Shown one piece after another: positions 41,948 through 54,295 of a DNA stretch of 64,000 nt. A model generated the notes under the pieces. It made no database searches, was not told the origin of the DNA, and saw nothing but the letters and a program-made list of their open reading frames with translations. Both the position numbers and the translations under genes were made by a program. Source of the stretch: an uncultured beta proteobacterium. Its GTDB lineage: Bacteria; Pseudomonadota; Gammaproteobacteria; Burkholderiales; Burkholderiaceae. The stretch covers positions 19,515 through 83,514 of the forward strand of contig CAIZRK010000020.1 of NCBI GenBank assembly GCA_903935355.1, in the 5' to 3' direction. Numbering within the stretch: the first letter of the stretch is position 1; every line of letters starts with the position of its first letter.

Positions 41948-42535
41948 ATGAATCGTAATCAAGTTTTACCTCAAGTTGAACTCTCCGCCGACCCCGATGC
42001 TTTGCGCAGAGTGGATTTTTGTGCCCTGAACACCTATAAAGGGAGTGGTTTTTTGGGGATCACAGCGCTTTCACGGGTTGCCCAAGAGGTCTCTAAGATT
42101 GAGTCTGGGGATGGATTTCATTGGAAAATAGATACCTATTTTGAAGAGGCGCATGGTGAGCTGACTCATCAAATAGTGGATTTAGAGCTTAATGGGCGTC
42201 TACATGTGGTTTGCCAGCGCTGTTTAGAGAGTTGCACCCTTGATTTGGCTGAAAAACGCCAATTCATGATGGTTACTACCGAAGCCCAAGCAGATGAATA
42301 TCCCATTGAGAATGATCAGCTAGAGCCCTTGGTGATAAGTCAACAGTTTGACCTTTTGAGCACCATTGAAGATGAAATTCTGCTTTCCCTCCCTTTAATC
42401 CCCAAGCATCCTAAAGGCACTTGCCAAGCTCATGCTTCTTTCTTTGGGGAATTAGGTGGAATGGCTGTGGAGTCTGAAAGGCTGGAAAATCCTGAAAATC
42501 CTTTTAACATCCTGAAAAATATGAAGAAAAATTGA
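41948..42535 (+). CDS. YceD family protein (DUF177)
   Basis: VVCQRCLESCTLDLAEKRQFMMV; upstream of rpmF as is typical. Confidence 0.9.
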   Translation: MNRNQVLPQVELSADPDALRRVDFCALNTYKGSGFLGITALSRVAQEVSKIESGDGFHWKIDTYFEEAHGELTHQIVDLELNGRLHVVCQRCLESCTLDLAEKRQFMMVTTEAQADEYPIENDQLEPLVISQQFDLLSTIEDEILLSLPLIPKHPKGTCQAHASFFGELGGMAVESERLENPENPFNILKNMKKN

Positions 42536-42640
42536 ATCGCTTACCAATAGTAGGTAGCTTGTTTTATAGGTGTTTTACTAATAAATCAAGCATTTAGAGG
42601 ATTTTCTATGTTAGAATATCGCCTTGCTTAGGAGTTCAAT

Positions 42641-42820
42641 ATGGCCGTCCAACAGAATAAAAAATCACCTTCCAAACGTGGCATGCATCGTGCGCACGAC
42701 TTTTTGACCGCACCTGCTACGGCTGTAGAAGCCACTACAGGTGAGGCTCATCTGCGCCACCACATCTCACCAAACGGCTACTATCGTGGTCGTAAAGTTG
42801 TTAAAACCAAAAACGACTAA
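42641..42820 (+). CDS. rpmF: 50S ribosomal protein L32
   Basis: Own translation [59 protein letters not shown]; 59 aa so missed by ORF track. Confidence 0.97.
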   Translation: MAVQQNKKSPSKRGMHRAHDFLTAPATAVEATTGEAHLRHHISPNGYYRGRKVVKTKND

Positions 42821-42841
42821 ATCTTTAGTCTAAAAAGATAG

Positions 42842-42869
42842 AAGCGGCTCCCTTAAAGGCCGCTTTTTT
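42842..42869 (+). terminator. Hairpin plus T-tract between rpmF and plsX
   Basis: AAGCGGC...GCCGCTT then TTTT. Confidence 0.7.
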
Positions 42870-42903
42870 CTTGGATAAACCACTTGCAGCAATCCCTGAA
42901 TTT

Positions 42904-43917
42904 ATGAGCCTCACTCTTGCTATTGACGCCATGGGCGGAGATCATGGGGTGATGGTTACTGTCCCAGCTTGCTGTGATTTCCTTGAAAAGCATGAGGACG
43001 TCAAGATTTCTTTAGTCGGCGACCCCCAATTGCTCAAGCAGGCCTTGAGTAGCTATCCGCCAACACTCACAGAGCGTGTACAAATCATTCCTGCTAGTGA
43101 AGTGGTTTTAATGGATGATTCCATTGAGGTTGCCCTGCGTCGCAAAAAAGATTCCTCTATGCGTGTTGCTATCGAGCAGGTAAAAGAAGGGAAGGCAGAT
43201 GCCATCATCTCTTCTGGCAATACTGGCGCATTGATGGCGATCTCCCGTTATATATTAAAAACATTAGAGGGCGTTGATCGTCCTGCCATTGCAACTGCGA
43301 TCCCTAATGAATTAGGACGCGGTACTACTATGCTTGATTTAGGCGCTAATGCGGACTGCGAGCCAATGCATTTAGTGCAATTTGCTCAAATGGCCAATGT
43401 CATGGTGCAAGTAGTTGATGGCACACCAAATCCCTCTATCGGTCTTCTCAATATTGGGGAAGAAGTTATTAAGGGTAATGAAGTAGTTAAAGAAACCAGC
43501 GAATTGTTACGCAAAACAAACTTAAACTTTTATGGCAACGTAGAAGGTAATGATATTTTTAAAGGCACTACAGATATTGTGGTGTGCGATGGTTTTGTTG
43601 GCAACGTCGTTTTAAAGGCCAGCGAAGGTTTAGCGAAGATGATGAGTGGGATGATTCGTGAAGAATTCAATCACTCTTGGTTAACAAAGTTAATGGCAAT
43701 TTGTGCAATGGTACCTTTGTTAAGAGTGCGTAAACGGGTAGATCATCGCCGTTATAACGGCGCCGTATTGTTAGGTTTGCGTGGATGTGTCATTAAGAGT
43801 CATGGCTCTGCAGATCGTTTTGCTTTTGGCTTTGCACTAGATCGTGCATATGAAGCAGCAAAAAATCGCATGGTTGATCGTATTGCTCAGGCTTTTGCCT
43901 TGGAGACTAATTCATGA
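42904..43917 (+). CDS. plsX: Phosphate acyltransferase
   Basis: [42 protein letters not shown] 42904 preferred to TTG 42871, which abuts the terminator. Confidence 0.95.
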   Translation: MSLTLAIDAMGGDHGVMVTVPACCDFLEKHEDVKISLVGDPQLLKQALSSYPPTLTERVQIIPASEVVLMDDSIEVALRRKKDSSMRVAIEQVKEGKADAIISSGNTGALMAISRYILKTLEGVDRPAIATAIPNELGRGTTMLDLGANADCEPMHLVQFAQMANVMVQVVDGTPNPSIGLLNIGEEVIKGNEVVKETSELLRKTNLNFYGNVEGNDIFKGTTDIVVCDGFVGNVVLKASEGLAKMMSGMIREEFNHSWLTKLMAICAMVPLLRVRKRVDHRRYNGAVLLGLRGCVIKSHGSADRFAFGFALDRAYEAAKNRMVDRIAQAFALETNS

Positions 43918-44900
43918 GTACGTATTCAAGAGTGGCTGGAACGGGAAGTTATCTTCCTGAGCAGCGTTTAAGCAATCAAGATTTGGTGGAGCGCTTAGCG
44001 AAGATTGGACTTGAGACCAGTGATGAATGGATTTTTACTCGTAGTGGAATTTCTGCGCGTCATTTTGCCGCCGATGATCAGCTCACTAGTGATTTAGCGG
44101 TTAATGCAGCTCAAATGGCACTAGAGAGTGCCGGCTTAACATCAGAAGATCTCGATCTGATTATTTTGGCTACCTCTACCCCTGATCATTTGGGCGGCTT
44201 TCCAAGCACTGCATGCGTAGTACAAGATAAATTGGGCGCACATACCAATTGCGCAGCTTTTGATGTGCAGGCCGTTTGTGCAGGATTTACCTATGCGTTA
44301 GCTATTGCAGATGCTTTTATTCGCACAGGTAGTTATAAAAAAGTCTTAGTGCTTGGCGCAGAAACTTTTTCTCGTATTTTGGATTTTCAAGATCGCACCA
44401 CTTCCGTTTTATTTGGCGATGGTGCTGGAGCTGTCGTACTTGAAGCCTCTTCAGAGCGCGGTATTCTGTCTACTGCTTTGCATGCAGATGGTAGCCAACG
44501 TAACATCTTGTGTGTTCCCGGGCATACTAAACAGGGTGGGGTTGAGGGTTCGGCTTACTTGACAATGGATGGTCAGGCTGTTTTCAAGCTGGCTGTTAAG
44601 GTTCTTGAACAAGTAGCTCATGAAGCCTTGGAGAAAGCCAATCTGAAACCAGAGCAAATTGATTGGTTAGTACCCCATCAGGCCAATATTCGCATCATGG
44701 AGAGTACAGCTCGTAAGATGGGAATGTCGATGGATAAGGTCATTGTGACTGTTCACGAGCACGGCAATACTTCTGCAGCTTCTATTCCTCTGGCATTAGA
44801 CTGGGGGGTTCGCTCTGGTCAAATTCAACGTGGTCATCATCTCTTATTAGAGGGAGTTGGTGGTGGGTTTGCTTGGGGTGCGGTAGCACTCAAGTATTAA
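43914..44900 (+). CDS. fabH: 3-oxoacyl-ACP synthase III
   Basis: [60 protein letters not shown]. Confidence 0.97.
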   Translation: MSTYSRVAGTGSYLPEQRLSNQDLVERLAKIGLETSDEWIFTRSGISARHFAADDQLTSDLAVNAAQMALESAGLTSEDLDLIILATSTPDHLGGFPSTACVVQDKLGAHTNCAAFDVQAVCAGFTYALAIADAFIRTGSYKKVLVLGAETFSRILDFQDRTTSVLFGDGAGAVVLEASSERGILSTALHADGSQRNILCVPGHTKQGGVEGSAYLTMDGQAVFKLAVKVLEQVAHEALEKANLKPEQIDWLVPHQANIRIMESTARKMGMSMDKVIVTVHEHGNTSAASIPLALDWGVRSGQIQRGHHLLLEGVGGGFAWGAVALKY

Positions 44901-44947
44901 TATCCATTAGCCATAACTTCATTTACTTTTTTAGCGAATTTAATCTC

Positions 44948-45883
44948 ATGACATTTGCATTTGTATTCCCCGGTCAAGGCTCCCAATCTGTTGGGATGCT
45001 CAATACCATTGCAAGCCGCCCTGAAGTACGTGCGACCTTGCAAGAAGCATCCGAAGCCTTGGGTGAAGACATGGCTCAGTTGATTGCCGAAGGTCCGGCC
45101 GAGGCTTTGTCCTTAACCACCAATACTCAACCTGTCATGTTAACTGCGGGCATTGCGTTTTATCGCGCTTGGCTGGCTTCTGGTGGCCCAGTCCCTAAGG
45201 TGATGGCTGGCCATAGTTTGGGTGAATACTCTGCACTGGTGGCTGCTGGTGTCATTTCGTTTAAAGACGCAGTGCCTCTCGTACGCTTTCGTGCTGAGGC
45301 TATGCAAACTGCTGTTCCAGTAGGTACGGGCGGTATGGCGGCAATCTTGGGCTTGGATGATGACATCGTAAAAACAGTCTGTGCACAAGCAGCCCTTGCA
45401 TCCGGTGGAGTTGTTGAGGCGGTGAATTTTAATGCTCCCGGTCAGGTAGTTATTGCCGGTGGTAGCGATGCAGTGACCAAGGCTTGTGAGTTATTAAAAG
45501 CGGCAGGAGCCAAGCGCGCCTTGCCATTACCTGTTTCCGCACCTTTTCATTCTTCATTACTGCAGCCCGCCTCTGAAAAATTAAAAGACTACTTGGCCGA
45601 CATTGAATTTAAGGTTCCCGCCATTGCTGTGATCAATAATGTTGATGTGGGCGTCTTGTATGACCCCAAGGCAATTAAAGATGCCTTAGTGCGTCAAGCG
45701 GCTATGCCTGTTCGTTGGCATGAAATTATTCATGAAATGGCCAAGCAGGGCATTACTCAAGTAGTAGAGTGTGGCCCAGGCAAGGTATTGGCTGGCCTAA
45801 CTAAGCGTATTAGTGATCAAGTTATTGGTTTGCCTATCTTTGATGAAACTAGCTTAAATGAAGCCTTGGCAACAGTGAAATAA
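44948..45883 (+). CDS. fabD: Malonyl-CoA:ACP transacylase
   Basis: FVFPGQGSQSVGML, AGHSLGEYSALVAAG; start 44948 preferred to 44873. Confidence 0.96.
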   Translation: MTFAFVFPGQGSQSVGMLNTIASRPEVRATLQEASEALGEDMAQLIAEGPAEALSLTTNTQPVMLTAGIAFYRAWLASGGPVPKVMAGHSLGEYSALVAAGVISFKDAVPLVRFRAEAMQTAVPVGTGGMAAILGLDDDIVKTVCAQAALASGGVVEAVNFNAPGQVVIAGGSDAVTKACELLKAAGAKRALPLPVSAPFHSSLLQPASEKLKDYLADIEFKVPAIAVINNVDVGVLYDPKAIKDALVRQAAMPVRWHEIIHEMAKQGITQVVECGPGKVLAGLTKRISDQVIGLPIFDETSLNEALATVK

Positions 45884-45918
45884 TACTTAATGAATATCAG
45901 AAGCAAGGAAAGATAAAT

Positions 45919-46662
45919 ATGAATCTGGACCTCAGTGGACAAATTGCTTTAGTTACTGGCGCTTCCCGCGGCATTGGCCAAGCAATTGCGGAGCAATTAG
46001 CAAAGTGCGGTGCCAAAGTGATTGGTACTGCTACATCTGCAGATGGTGCTAAAGCGATCAATGCCCGTTTGCAAGCAACTGGCGGTCGTGGTGAAGTTTT
46101 AAATGTGATCGATCCAAAGGCCTGTGAAGACATTATTAACCTGATCGTCAAAGACTTTGGCGGTATTCATATTTTAGTGAATAACGCTGGCATCACTCGG
46201 GATCAATTGGCGATGCGCATGAAGGCAGATGAGTGGACCGATGTGATTGATACTAATTTAAGTGCAGTTTTCCGGCTTTCTCAGGCCGTCATGCGTCCCA
46301 TGATGAAAGCGCGTACAGGTCGCATTATTAATATTACTTCCATCGTTGGCCATATGGGAAACCCTGGACAAGCCAACTATGCTGCCGCAAAAGCAGGGGT
46401 TTCTGGCATGACCCGTGCCCTAGCCCGTGAAATTGGTAGTCGTAATATCACCGTCAATTGTGTAGCTCCGGGCTTTATTGATACCGATATGACCCGTGCT
46501 TTAAGCGAAGAACAGCAAAATGCCCTAAAAGCCAACATACCCTTGGCTCGCCTAGGCACTCCTGAGGATGTGGCCCAGGCAGTGGCGTTTTTAGCCTCTC
46601 CAGCAGCAGCTTATATTACGGGTAATACCCTACACGTCAATGGCGGATTATATTTAGCCTAA
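45919..46662 (+). CDS. fabG: 3-oxoacyl-ACP reductase
   Basis: ALVTGASRGIGQAIAEQLA, NNAGITRDQL, YAAAKAGVSGMTRALAREI. Confidence 0.97.
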   Translation: MNLDLSGQIALVTGASRGIGQAIAEQLAKCGAKVIGTATSADGAKAINARLQATGGRGEVLNVIDPKACEDIINLIVKDFGGIHILVNNAGITRDQLAMRMKADEWTDVIDTNLSAVFRLSQAVMRPMMKARTGRIINITSIVGHMGNPGQANYAAAKAGVSGMTRALAREIGSRNITVNCVAPGFIDTDMTRALSEEQQNALKANIPLARLGTPEDVAQAVAFLASPAAAYITGNTLHVNGGLYLA

Positions 46663-46698
46663 TGACAAAGCGAGGATTTAATCATTTTTTTTGCGGAT

Positions 46699-46727
46699 TT
46701 GCTATTTCGGTCCGCCAAGCTGATAAA
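46699..46727 (+). promoter_or_regulatory. Putative sigma-70 promoter upstream of acpP
   Basis: TTGCTA - 17 nt - GATAAA(AT). Confidence 0.4.
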
Positions 46728-46765
46728 ATCCTTCCATCGTTTTTTTACAACCCTTGGGGGAATTA

Positions 46766-47005
46766 ATGGATAACATCGAACAACGCGTTAAGAAGATCGT
46801 CGCTGAGCAATTAGGCGTCGCAGAGGCAGATATCAAAAATGAGTCTTCTTTTGTGAACGATTTGGGCGCTGACTCTCTTGACACTGTTGAATTGGTAATG
46901 GCTTTGGAAGATGAATTCGGGATTGAAATTCCGGATGAAGAAGCTGAGAAAATTACTACTGTTCAGCTCGCAATCGATTTTGCTAAATCAAAAGCTCAGG
47001 GTTAA
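46766..47005 (+). CDS. acpP: Acyl carrier protein
   Basis: [18 protein letters not shown]...[35 protein letters not shown]. Confidence 0.98.
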   Translation: MDNIEQRVKKIVAEQLGVAEADIKNESSFVNDLGADSLDTVELVMALEDEFGIEIPDEEAEKITTVQLAIDFAKSKAQG

Positions 47006-47037
47006 TTTCCTAGCTTAGTCAATACATAGCTATTACT

Positions 47038-48285
47038 GTGTCAGCATCAAATGGCCGCCGCCGGGTTGTAGTCACCGGTTTAGGCCTAATCTCACCTGTT
47101 GGTAATTCAGTGGATGTAGCTTGGTCTAATGTGCTCGCGGGCAAATCAGGCATTGCTACTATCACTAAATTTGACCACGCACCACTTAGTGTTCATTTCG
47201 CTGGTGAGGTGAAGGATTTTAACGTCGAAGAGTATGTGTCTGCCAAAGAGGCGCGCCATATGGATACTTTTATCCATTACGGTATTGCCGCTGGCACGCA
47301 AGCCATTCGCGATAGCGGGATTTTGGTAACCGAAGAAAATGCAGAACGTATTGGCGTGATGGTGGGCTCCGGAATCGGCGGTCTACCCATGATTGAAGAG
47401 ACTGCGGCAGAATCACTAGCCCGTGGCCCTCGTCGGATCTCTCCTTTCTTTGTACCTGGCTCCATCATCAATATGATTTCTGGGCACCTCAGTATTTTGT
47501 TTGGCCTTAAAGGCCCAAACGTTGCTGCAGTGACTGCCTGCACCACAGGCTTGCATAGCATTGGTTTAGCAGCTCGCCTGATTCAATACGGTGACGCTGA
47601 TGTGATGGTTGCTGGCGGAGCTGAATCGACGATTTCAGTTTTAGGTGTAGGAGGATTTGCTTCTGCCCGTGCCCTTTCTACTCGCAACGATGATCCTGCA
47701 ACAGCTTCACGTCCTTGGGATAAAGACCGTGATGGTTTTGTCTTGGGTGAGGGTGCAGGAGTAGTTGTCATAGAAGAGTACGAGCATGCCAAAGCACGCG
47801 GTGCCAAAATTTATTGTGAGCTCTTGGGCTTTGGTATGAGCGGGGATGCGTATCACATGACTGCACCGAATATGGATGGACCACGTCGTTGTATGGTCAA
47901 TGCTATGCGCGATGCTGGTTTAAATGCAGATCAAATTAACTACATTAATGCGCATGGCACCTCTACACCGTTAGGCGATAAGAATGAAACGGGTGCAATC
48001 AAAGCAGCGTTAGGCGACCACGCCAAAAAGACTTTAATTAACTCCACCAAATCGATGACGGGTCATCTTTTAGGGGGTGCTGGTGGCTTGGAGTCGGTAT
48101 TCACTATTTTGGCTCTCCATCACCAGAAATCCCCACCTACCATTAATATCTTCAATCAAGATCCTGAATGTGACTTGGACTACTGCGCCAATACGGCTCG
48201 GGATGTCAAGATCGATTACGCCGCTAAAAACAACTTTGGCTTTGGGGGTACTAACGGTACCTTGATTTTTGGCAAAATGACCTAA
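47038..48285 (+). CDS. fabF: 3-oxoacyl-ACP synthase II (GTG start)
   Basis: [56 protein letters not shown]. Confidence 0.97.
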   Translation: MSASNGRRRVVVTGLGLISPVGNSVDVAWSNVLAGKSGIATITKFDHAPLSVHFAGEVKDFNVEEYVSAKEARHMDTFIHYGIAAGTQAIRDSGILVTEENAERIGVMVGSGIGGLPMIEETAAESLARGPRRISPFFVPGSIINMISGHLSILFGLKGPNVAAVTACTTGLHSIGLAARLIQYGDADVMVAGGAESTISVLGVGGFASARALSTRNDDPATASRPWDKDRDGFVLGEGAGVVVIEEYEHAKARGAKIYCELLGFGMSGDAYHMTAPNMDGPRRCMVNAMRDAGLNADQINYINAHGTSTPLGDKNETGAIKAALGDHAKKTLINSTKSMTGHLLGGAGGLESVFTILALHHQKSPPTINIFNQDPECDLDYCANTARDVKIDYAAKNNFGFGGTNGTLIFGKMT

Positions 48286-48347
48286 TATTACTAATTGATT
48301 CTTTGCCGAGTTAATTAACTGGTTTTTGCCAAGCAGGTTACAGCAAT

Positions 48348-49796
48348 ATGAAAAAGCACTTTATTACCCTTTTTGCCATTTTGAGCTTAGGACAACTGTC
48401 TTTTGTTCCTTGTGCATTGGCACAAAATCCCCGCGTCAGTATTCCTGACTTTGCCGACCTAGTTGAACGGGCTAGTCCAGCGGTAGTAAATATTCGGACT
48501 ACTGAAAAAGTGATGGTGCAACAAGCTCAAGGCGGAATACCAGGCATACCCGAGGATCAGGCAGAGTTCTTCCGCCGTTTCTTTGGAGTACCCATTCCTG
48601 GAGTTCCCAATGGACCAAAGCCATCACAACCCAATTCTGGTAAACCACAAGAAGCAGATCGTGGGGTGGGTTCCGGTTTCATTATCGATTCCAATGGGAT
48701 GATTTTGACCAATGCTCACGTAGTAGAGGGGGCCACTACCATTTACGTCACGCTGACTGACAAACGCGAATTTAAGGCTAAGTTATTAGGGATGGATAAG
48801 CGTACAGACGTGGCTGTTGTCAAAATTGAAGCCCGTGACTTACCAAAATTACCTTTGGGCGACTCATCTAAAGTGAGAGTAGGTGAGTGGGTACTTGCCA
48901 TAGGGTCCCCATTTGGCTTAGAAAATACGGTCACTGCGGGCATTGTTTCTGCTAAGAGCCGTGATACTGGCGATTACTTGCCTTTTATTCAAACAGACGT
49001 GGCAGTCAATCCAGGTAACTCTGGGGGCCCCTTACTGAATACCTCGGGTCAAGCGATTGGAATTAACTCTCAAATTTTTAGCCGCTCGGGCGGTTATATG
49101 GGCATCTCTTTTGCGATTCCGATTGATGAAGCTATGCGTGTAGCTGATCAGTTGCGCACCAATGGCAAGATGACTCGTGGCCGTATTGGTGTAGCTTTGG
49201 GTGAGATGACTAAAGAGGTCGCTGAAAGTCTGGGCTTGGGCAAACCGCGTGGGGCTTATGTACGTAATGTGGAGCCAGGTGGTCCTGCAGCATTAGGTGG
49301 AATTGAGTCTGGCGATGTGATCTTGAGTTTTAATGGCAAAGACATTGCAAAATCTACGGATCTGCCAAGGGTGGTAGGTGAAACCAAACCAGGAAGCAGT
49401 GCTAGCGTCCAAGTGTGGCGCAAAGGCGCTACGCGAGATCTGACGGTCACGGTAGTCGATACTGATGCCTCTACGGCAGTTAGTAAAAAGCCTGATTCGC
49501 CCAGCTCCAATGGAGCTAGCGGTAATGCCTTGGGGGTTGGAGTGAACGAACTCTCCGATGCTAAAAAGAAAGAGCTCAATATTCGCGGTGGAGTTGAGGT
49601 GATTAGCTTAAATGATGGCCCTTTAGCAAGAGCGGGGGTTCGGCCTGGGGATGTCGTTATCCGTATCGCAGATGCGGATATAACGGGTGTAAAACAGTTT
49701 GAAACCCTTGTAAAGGGCTTAGACTCCAATAAAGCGGTTCCTGTCTTTGTGAGGCGTTCTGACAGCACCCTCGTTATCCCAATTAAGCCAAAATAG
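48348..49796 (+). CDS. mucD: Do-like periplasmic serine protease (DegP/MucD family)
   Basis: TNAHVVEGA, DVAVVKIEA, QTDVAVNPGNSGGPLLN, two PDZ domains. Confidence 0.94.
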   Translation: MKKHFITLFAILSLGQLSFVPCALAQNPRVSIPDFADLVERASPAVVNIRTTEKVMVQQAQGGIPGIPEDQAEFFRRFFGVPIPGVPNGPKPSQPNSGKPQEADRGVGSGFIIDSNGMILTNAHVVEGATTIYVTLTDKREFKAKLLGMDKRTDVAVVKIEARDLPKLPLGDSSKVRVGEWVLAIGSPFGLENTVTAGIVSAKSRDTGDYLPFIQTDVAVNPGNSGGPLLNTSGQAIGINSQIFSRSGGYMGISFAIPIDEAMRVADQLRTNGKMTRGRIGVALGEMTKEVAESLGLGKPRGAYVRNVEPGGPAALGGIESGDVILSFNGKDIAKSTDLPRVVGETKPGSSASVQVWRKGATRDLTVTVVDTDASTAVSKKPDSPSSNGASGNALGVGVNELSDAKKKELNIRGGVEVISLNDGPLARAGVRPGDVVIRIADADITGVKQFETLVKGLDSNKAVPVFVRRSDSTLVIPIKPK

Positions 49797-49940
49797 GCAA
49801 AAACCCACTTTTTTAGCTAAAAAAACAGGTTTGGCGCCACTCTGGCGTCACCCATTACAATCACTTCAAGACGACTTTTTGCAGCGCATCATGGTGGTGT
49901 GTTCTGATAAGGCGTTTTTTGACTGACCAAATAAGACGCT

Positions 49941-51746
49941 ATGGATTTAATCCGCAATTTTTCTATCATCGCCCATATTGATCATGGTAAATCTACCTTA
50001 GCTGATCGCATTATTCAGCTATGTGGAGGACTTTCTGATCGTGAAATGGAGGCTCAAGTTCTCGATTCGATGGATATTGAGCGTGAGCGCGGCATTACTA
50101 TCAAAGCCCAAACAGCAGCACTAAGTTACAAAGCTAAAGATGGCAAGACATACAACCTCAATTTAATTGATACACCAGGTCACGTTGATTTCTCTTATGA
50201 AGTCAGCCGTTCTTTATCTGCCTGTGAAGGAGCGTTGTTAGTGGTTGATGCGAGTCAGGGTGTTGAAGCGCAAACCGTGGCTAACTGTTACACCGCTATT
50301 GAGCTAGGCGTTGAAGTGGTGCCTATTCTAAATAAGATTGATTTACCCCAAGCTGATCCTGAGCGAGCTAAACAAGAAATCGAAGACGTCATTGGGATTG
50401 ATGCCACTGACGCAATTACTTGTTCTGCAAAAACTGGCTTAGGTGTAATAGATGTAATCGAAGAAATGATCCGTCGTGTGCCCCCTCCCAAGGGTAGTGC
50501 AAGCGACCCACTGCAAGCTTTAATTGTAGATTCTTGGTTTGATAATTATGTTGGTGTAGTGATGCTGGTGCGCGTAGTCAATGGCACCCTAAAACCCAAA
50601 GACAAAATTACTTTGATGGCCAATGGTTCAACCCATCTAGTTGAGCATGTAGGTGTCTTTTGCCCTAAGTCGGTTGATCGTCCTGAGCTCTGTGCTGGTC
50701 AAGTAGGTTTTATTATTGCCGGGATTAAAGAATTAAAGGCGGCTAAGGTAGGTGACACTGTGACGCATGCAACTGGTCAGGTTGGCCGTGTACCAGCAAC
50801 CGAACCATTACCCGGCTTTAAAGAAGTTAAATCACAAGTATTTGCAGGTCTTTATCCAGTAGAGGCGAGTGAATATGATCAATTGCGTGAATCACTTGAA
50901 AAGTTAAAACTAAATGATGCTTCATTGCTATATGAACCAGAGGTATCTCAGGCTTTAGGATTTGGTTTTCGTTGTGGTTTTTTAGGCCTACTGCATATGG
51001 AAATCGTGCAAGAGCGTCTAGAGCGTCAGTACGATATGAATCTCATTACCACTGCTCCAACAGTGGTGTATCAAGTACAGCAATCTGATGGCACTATCCT
51101 CATGGTGGATAACCCATCTAAGATGCCAGAAGTTAGTAAGGTAGATACGATTCTTGAACCAATCGTCACAGTAAATCTCTATATGCCACAGGAGTACGTT
51201 GGCTCCATCATTACTTTATGTATTGGGAAGCGTGGCATACAGACGGATATGAATTACCTTGGGCGGCAAGTAAAGTTAACTTATGAACTACCTATGGCAG
51301 AAATCGTGATGGATTTCTTTGATCGATTGAAATCCATTTCACGTGGTTATGCTTCCATGGATTACGAGTTTTTAGAATATCGCCCCGCTGATGTAGTGAA
51401 GGTGGATATTTTGATTAATGGAGAACGGGTTGATGCATTGTCAGTCATCGTCCATCGCAGCAATAGCCAGCATCGTGGCCGTGAGGTCGTCGCGAAGATG
51501 CGTGGCATTATTCCGCGACAAATGTTTGATGTGGCTATTCAGGCAGCAATTGGAAGTAATATCGTTGCTCGTGAAAATGTTAAAGCCTTGCGTAAAAACG
51601 TATTGGCTAAATGCTATGGTGGCGACATCTCCCGTAAGCGTAAGCTATTAGAAAAGCAAAAAGAAGGTAAGAAACGTATGAAGCAGGTGGGTAATGTGGA
51701 GATTCCACAAGAAGCTTTCTTGGCTATTTTGCAGGTAGACAGTTAA
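49941..51746 (+). CDS. lepA: Elongation factor 4
   Basis: [47 protein letters not shown]-like C-terminal region. Confidence 0.98.
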   Translation: MDLIRNFSIIAHIDHGKSTLADRIIQLCGGLSDREMEAQVLDSMDIERERGITIKAQTAALSYKAKDGKTYNLNLIDTPGHVDFSYEVSRSLSACEGALLVVDASQGVEAQTVANCYTAIELGVEVVPILNKIDLPQADPERAKQEIEDVIGIDATDAITCSAKTGLGVIDVIEEMIRRVPPPKGSASDPLQALIVDSWFDNYVGVVMLVRVVNGTLKPKDKITLMANGSTHLVEHVGVFCPKSVDRPELCAGQVGFIIAGIKELKAAKVGDTVTHATGQVGRVPATEPLPGFKEVKSQVFAGLYPVEASEYDQLRESLEKLKLNDASLLYEPEVSQALGFGFRCGFLGLLHMEIVQERLERQYDMNLITTAPTVVYQVQQSDGTILMVDNPSKMPEVSKVDTILEPIVTVNLYMPQEYVGSIITLCIGKRGIQTDMNYLGRQVKLTYELPMAEIVMDFFDRLKSISRGYASMDYEFLEYRPADVVKVDILINGERVDALSVIVHRSNSQHRGREVVAKMRGIIPRQMFDVAIQAAIGSNIVARENVKALRKNVLAKCYGGDISRKRKLLEKQKEGKKRMKQVGNVEIPQEAFLAILQVDS

Positions 51747-52552
51747 TGAACTTTGCACTTATTCTATTGATCTTGGTAGTCATTTCAGGGATTGCTTGGA
51801 TAGCGGATCGTATGTATTTTGCGCCTCAAAGAGAGGCCTCAGGTATCGTTCGCATGCCTTTGTGGTTGGAGTACACAGCTGGCTTCTTCCCTGTCATTTG
51901 CGCTGTATTTTTACTACGATCTTTTATTGTGGAGCCTTTTAAGATTCCTTCTGGGTCTATGATTCCTACCCTGCAGATTGGTGACTTTATCTTGGTGAAT
52001 AAATTCACATACGGAATCCGTTTGCCAGTAATTAATAAAAAAGTAGTTGAGCTTGGTTCACCCAAAAGAGGGGATGTTGTGGTATTTCGTTATCCTCGTG
52101 ATGAATCAGTTGATTACATCAAGCGGGTGGTGGCATTACCAGGTGATGTCATCCAATATCAAGATAAGCGTTTAACGATTAATGGCCAGCCATTGCAGTA
52201 CAGTGGTGGCGAGTCTTATCTAGATCCTGAAAATATGCGTTATGCAAAGCGCTATATGGAAGCCTTTTCAGATGATCTAGGTGGTAATCGCCATGAGATT
52301 TTGAATGATCCAGACCGTTCTGCAGGCAGCTTTCCGAATGAGCGTTTTCCAGGTTTTGAGAATTGCCAATATGAAAATGCAGGCCTTACATGCAAGGTGC
52401 CTGCAGGACATTACTTTGCTATGGGCGATAACCGGGATAACAGTGCAGATTCGCGTTATTGGGGATTTGTTCCGGATCAAAATATAGTGGGCAGAGCCTT
52501 CTTTGTTTGGCTTAACCTAGGCAATCTAGGCCGCATTGGTGGATTTAATTAA
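51746..52552 (+). CDS. lepB: Signal peptidase I
   Basis: [69 protein letters not shown]. Confidence 0.97.
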   Translation: MNFALILLILVVISGIAWIADRMYFAPQREASGIVRMPLWLEYTAGFFPVICAVFLLRSFIVEPFKIPSGSMIPTLQIGDFILVNKFTYGIRLPVINKKVVELGSPKRGDVVVFRYPRDESVDYIKRVVALPGDVIQYQDKRLTINGQPLQYSGGESYLDPENMRYAKRYMEAFSDDLGGNRHEILNDPDRSAGSFPNERFPGFENCQYENAGLTCKVPAGHYFAMGDNRDNSADSRYWGFVPDQNIVGRAFFVWLNLGNLGRIGGFN

Positions 52553-52557
52553 AAGTC

Positions 52558-53349
52558 ATGAACGCCCGTGCCGTCATTGAAACTGCGCCGCTTCAAGAGC
52601 GTCTCGGGTATACGTTTAAAAAACTTGAGCTACTCAATCAAGCGCTGACTCATCGTAGTCACAGCAAAAAAAATAATGAACGCTTAGAGTTTCTAGGCGA
52701 CTCTATTCTCAATTGTGTTGTTGCTGAAATGCTCTATGAACGCTACTCTGACTTGGATGAAGGTGATCTCTCTCGTGTTCGTGCAAATTTAGTAAAGCAA
52801 CAGGCTTTATATGAGATTGCGCAATCCTTATCTTTATCAGATTACTTACGCTTAGGCGAGGGTGAACTCAAGAGTGGTGGTTTTCGCCGTCCATCTATCC
52901 TGGCCGATACCCTTGAAGCCGTTACTGGTGCCATCTTTTTAGATGGGGGATTTGATGCTGCTAAAACCTGTTTACGTAAGCTGTACTCTATTATTTTGGC
53001 GCACGTTGATCCTAAGACTTTAGGTAAAGACGATAAGACTTTATTGCAAGAGTGCCTACAAGGCTATCAGTTGCCTCTACCAACCTATAACGTCACTGGT
53101 ACTACTGGCGCTGCGCATAATCAACAGTTTGAAGTAGAGTGTCTTATTCCTAGTCATAAGGTAGCGGTGAAAGGTGAGGGTGCTTCGCGTCGTGCTGCTG
53201 AGCAAGCGGCTGCTAAGCTAGCTTTGATTGCTATTTTAAAAGCGTTGCCGCAAGAATCTCGTAAACCTAAGAAGACTCGATCTGCTAAAAAGAAAGCGGC
53301 AAAAAAGGAAGTGACTGAAGAGCAGTTCAATCTTAAGCTGAAGGGCTAA
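52558..53349 (+). CDS. rnc: Ribonuclease III
   Basis: [32 protein letters not shown]-terminal dsRBD. Confidence 0.97.
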   Translation: MNARAVIETAPLQERLGYTFKKLELLNQALTHRSHSKKNNERLEFLGDSILNCVVAEMLYERYSDLDEGDLSRVRANLVKQQALYEIAQSLSLSDYLRLGEGELKSGGFRRPSILADTLEAVTGAIFLDGGFDAAKTCLRKLYSIILAHVDPKTLGKDDKTLLQECLQGYQLPLPTYNVTGTTGAAHNQQFEVECLIPSHKVAVKGEGASRRAAEQAAAKLALIAILKALPQESRKPKKTRSAKKKAAKKEVTEEQFNLKLKG

Positions 53350-53351
53350 TT

Positions 53352-54290
53352 GTGTTTAGATGCGGCACCATCGCCATTGTTGGTCGTCCCAATATGGGCA
53401 AATCGACCTTAATTAACGCTTTAGTTGGTCAAAAGATTAGTATAACCTCACGCAAAGCGCAGACTACTCGCCATCGGATCTTAGGGATTCAGAATCGACC
53501 GGATGCACAGTTTATCTTTATCGATACACCTGGTTTTCAAACGCGTTTAATGAATACCTTGAACAAGGCTTTAAATCGTACGGTAACCACTGCATTGCAA
53601 GATGTGAATGTAGCCTGTTTTGTAGTTGAGGCGGGATACTTTGGGGATGACGATATTAAAGTCTTACGCTTATTGCCAGACGACCTACCAATTGTCTTAG
53701 TATTAAATAAATTAGACTTATTTAACAGCCGGTTTCAGACGCCATCTGAGAGAGATCAGGCCTTACTCGACTTTATGAAAAAAATGAGTCAGCCCTGGAG
53801 TGAGTTAGGCGGCCGTGAAGACCAGAGTAAATCTGAGTTTTCAGAAATTGTCCCGATGAGTGCCAAGAGTCCACCCGATATTCAAAGGCTTTTAGATGTC
53901 TTGGAGGGATATTTACCTGAGGCTGAGGCGGTTTACGATGCTGATACCTTAACTGACCGTAGTGAGCGTTTCTTGGCGGCTGAGATTTTACGTGAAAAGG
54001 TATTTCGTTTTACTGGTGAGGAGTTGCCTTACACCAGTACGGTCGTCATCGATCAATTCAAGATGGATGGCAAGATGCGTCGCATTGCGGCAACTATCTT
54101 GGTAGATCGTGATAGTCATAAAGCGATGATCATTGGTTCAAAAGGCGAGCGACTCAAAAAGATTTCTACTGATGCTCGGATTGATATGGAAAAGCTCTTT
54201 GACGGCAAAGTCTTTTTAGAGACTTGGGTAAAGGTCAAGCGCGGCTGGGCAGATGATCGAGCTGAATTACGGGCGCAGGGATTGGAATAA
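53352..54290 (+). CDS. era: GTPase Era
   Basis: [39 protein letters not shown]-domain [14 protein letters not shown]. Confidence 0.97.
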   Translation: MFRCGTIAIVGRPNMGKSTLINALVGQKISITSRKAQTTRHRILGIQNRPDAQFIFIDTPGFQTRLMNTLNKALNRTVTTALQDVNVACFVVEAGYFGDDDIKVLRLLPDDLPIVLVLNKLDLFNSRFQTPSERDQALLDFMKKMSQPWSELGGREDQSKSEFSEIVPMSAKSPPDIQRLLDVLEGYLPEAEAVYDADTLTDRSERFLAAEILREKVFRFTGEELPYTSTVVIDQFKMDGKMRRIAATILVDRDSHKAMIIGSKGERLKKISTDARIDMEKLFDGKVFLETWVKVKRGWADDRAELRAQGLE

Positions 54291-54295
54291 AGTTC

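Noticed and set aside
42871-42903. TTG start of the plsX ORF
   Set aside because: Overlaps the end of the rpmF terminator; ATG at 42904 gives the conserved N-terminus
49256-49768. 170-aa minus ORF opposite mucD
   Set aside because: Antisense shadow of the PDZ region of a confident protease gene
49800-49860. AT-rich inverted repeat TTTTTTAGCTAAAAAA and nearby GGCGCCACTCTGGCGTC after mucD
   Set aside because: May be a weak terminator, but stem/T-tract arrangement is not convincing enough to call
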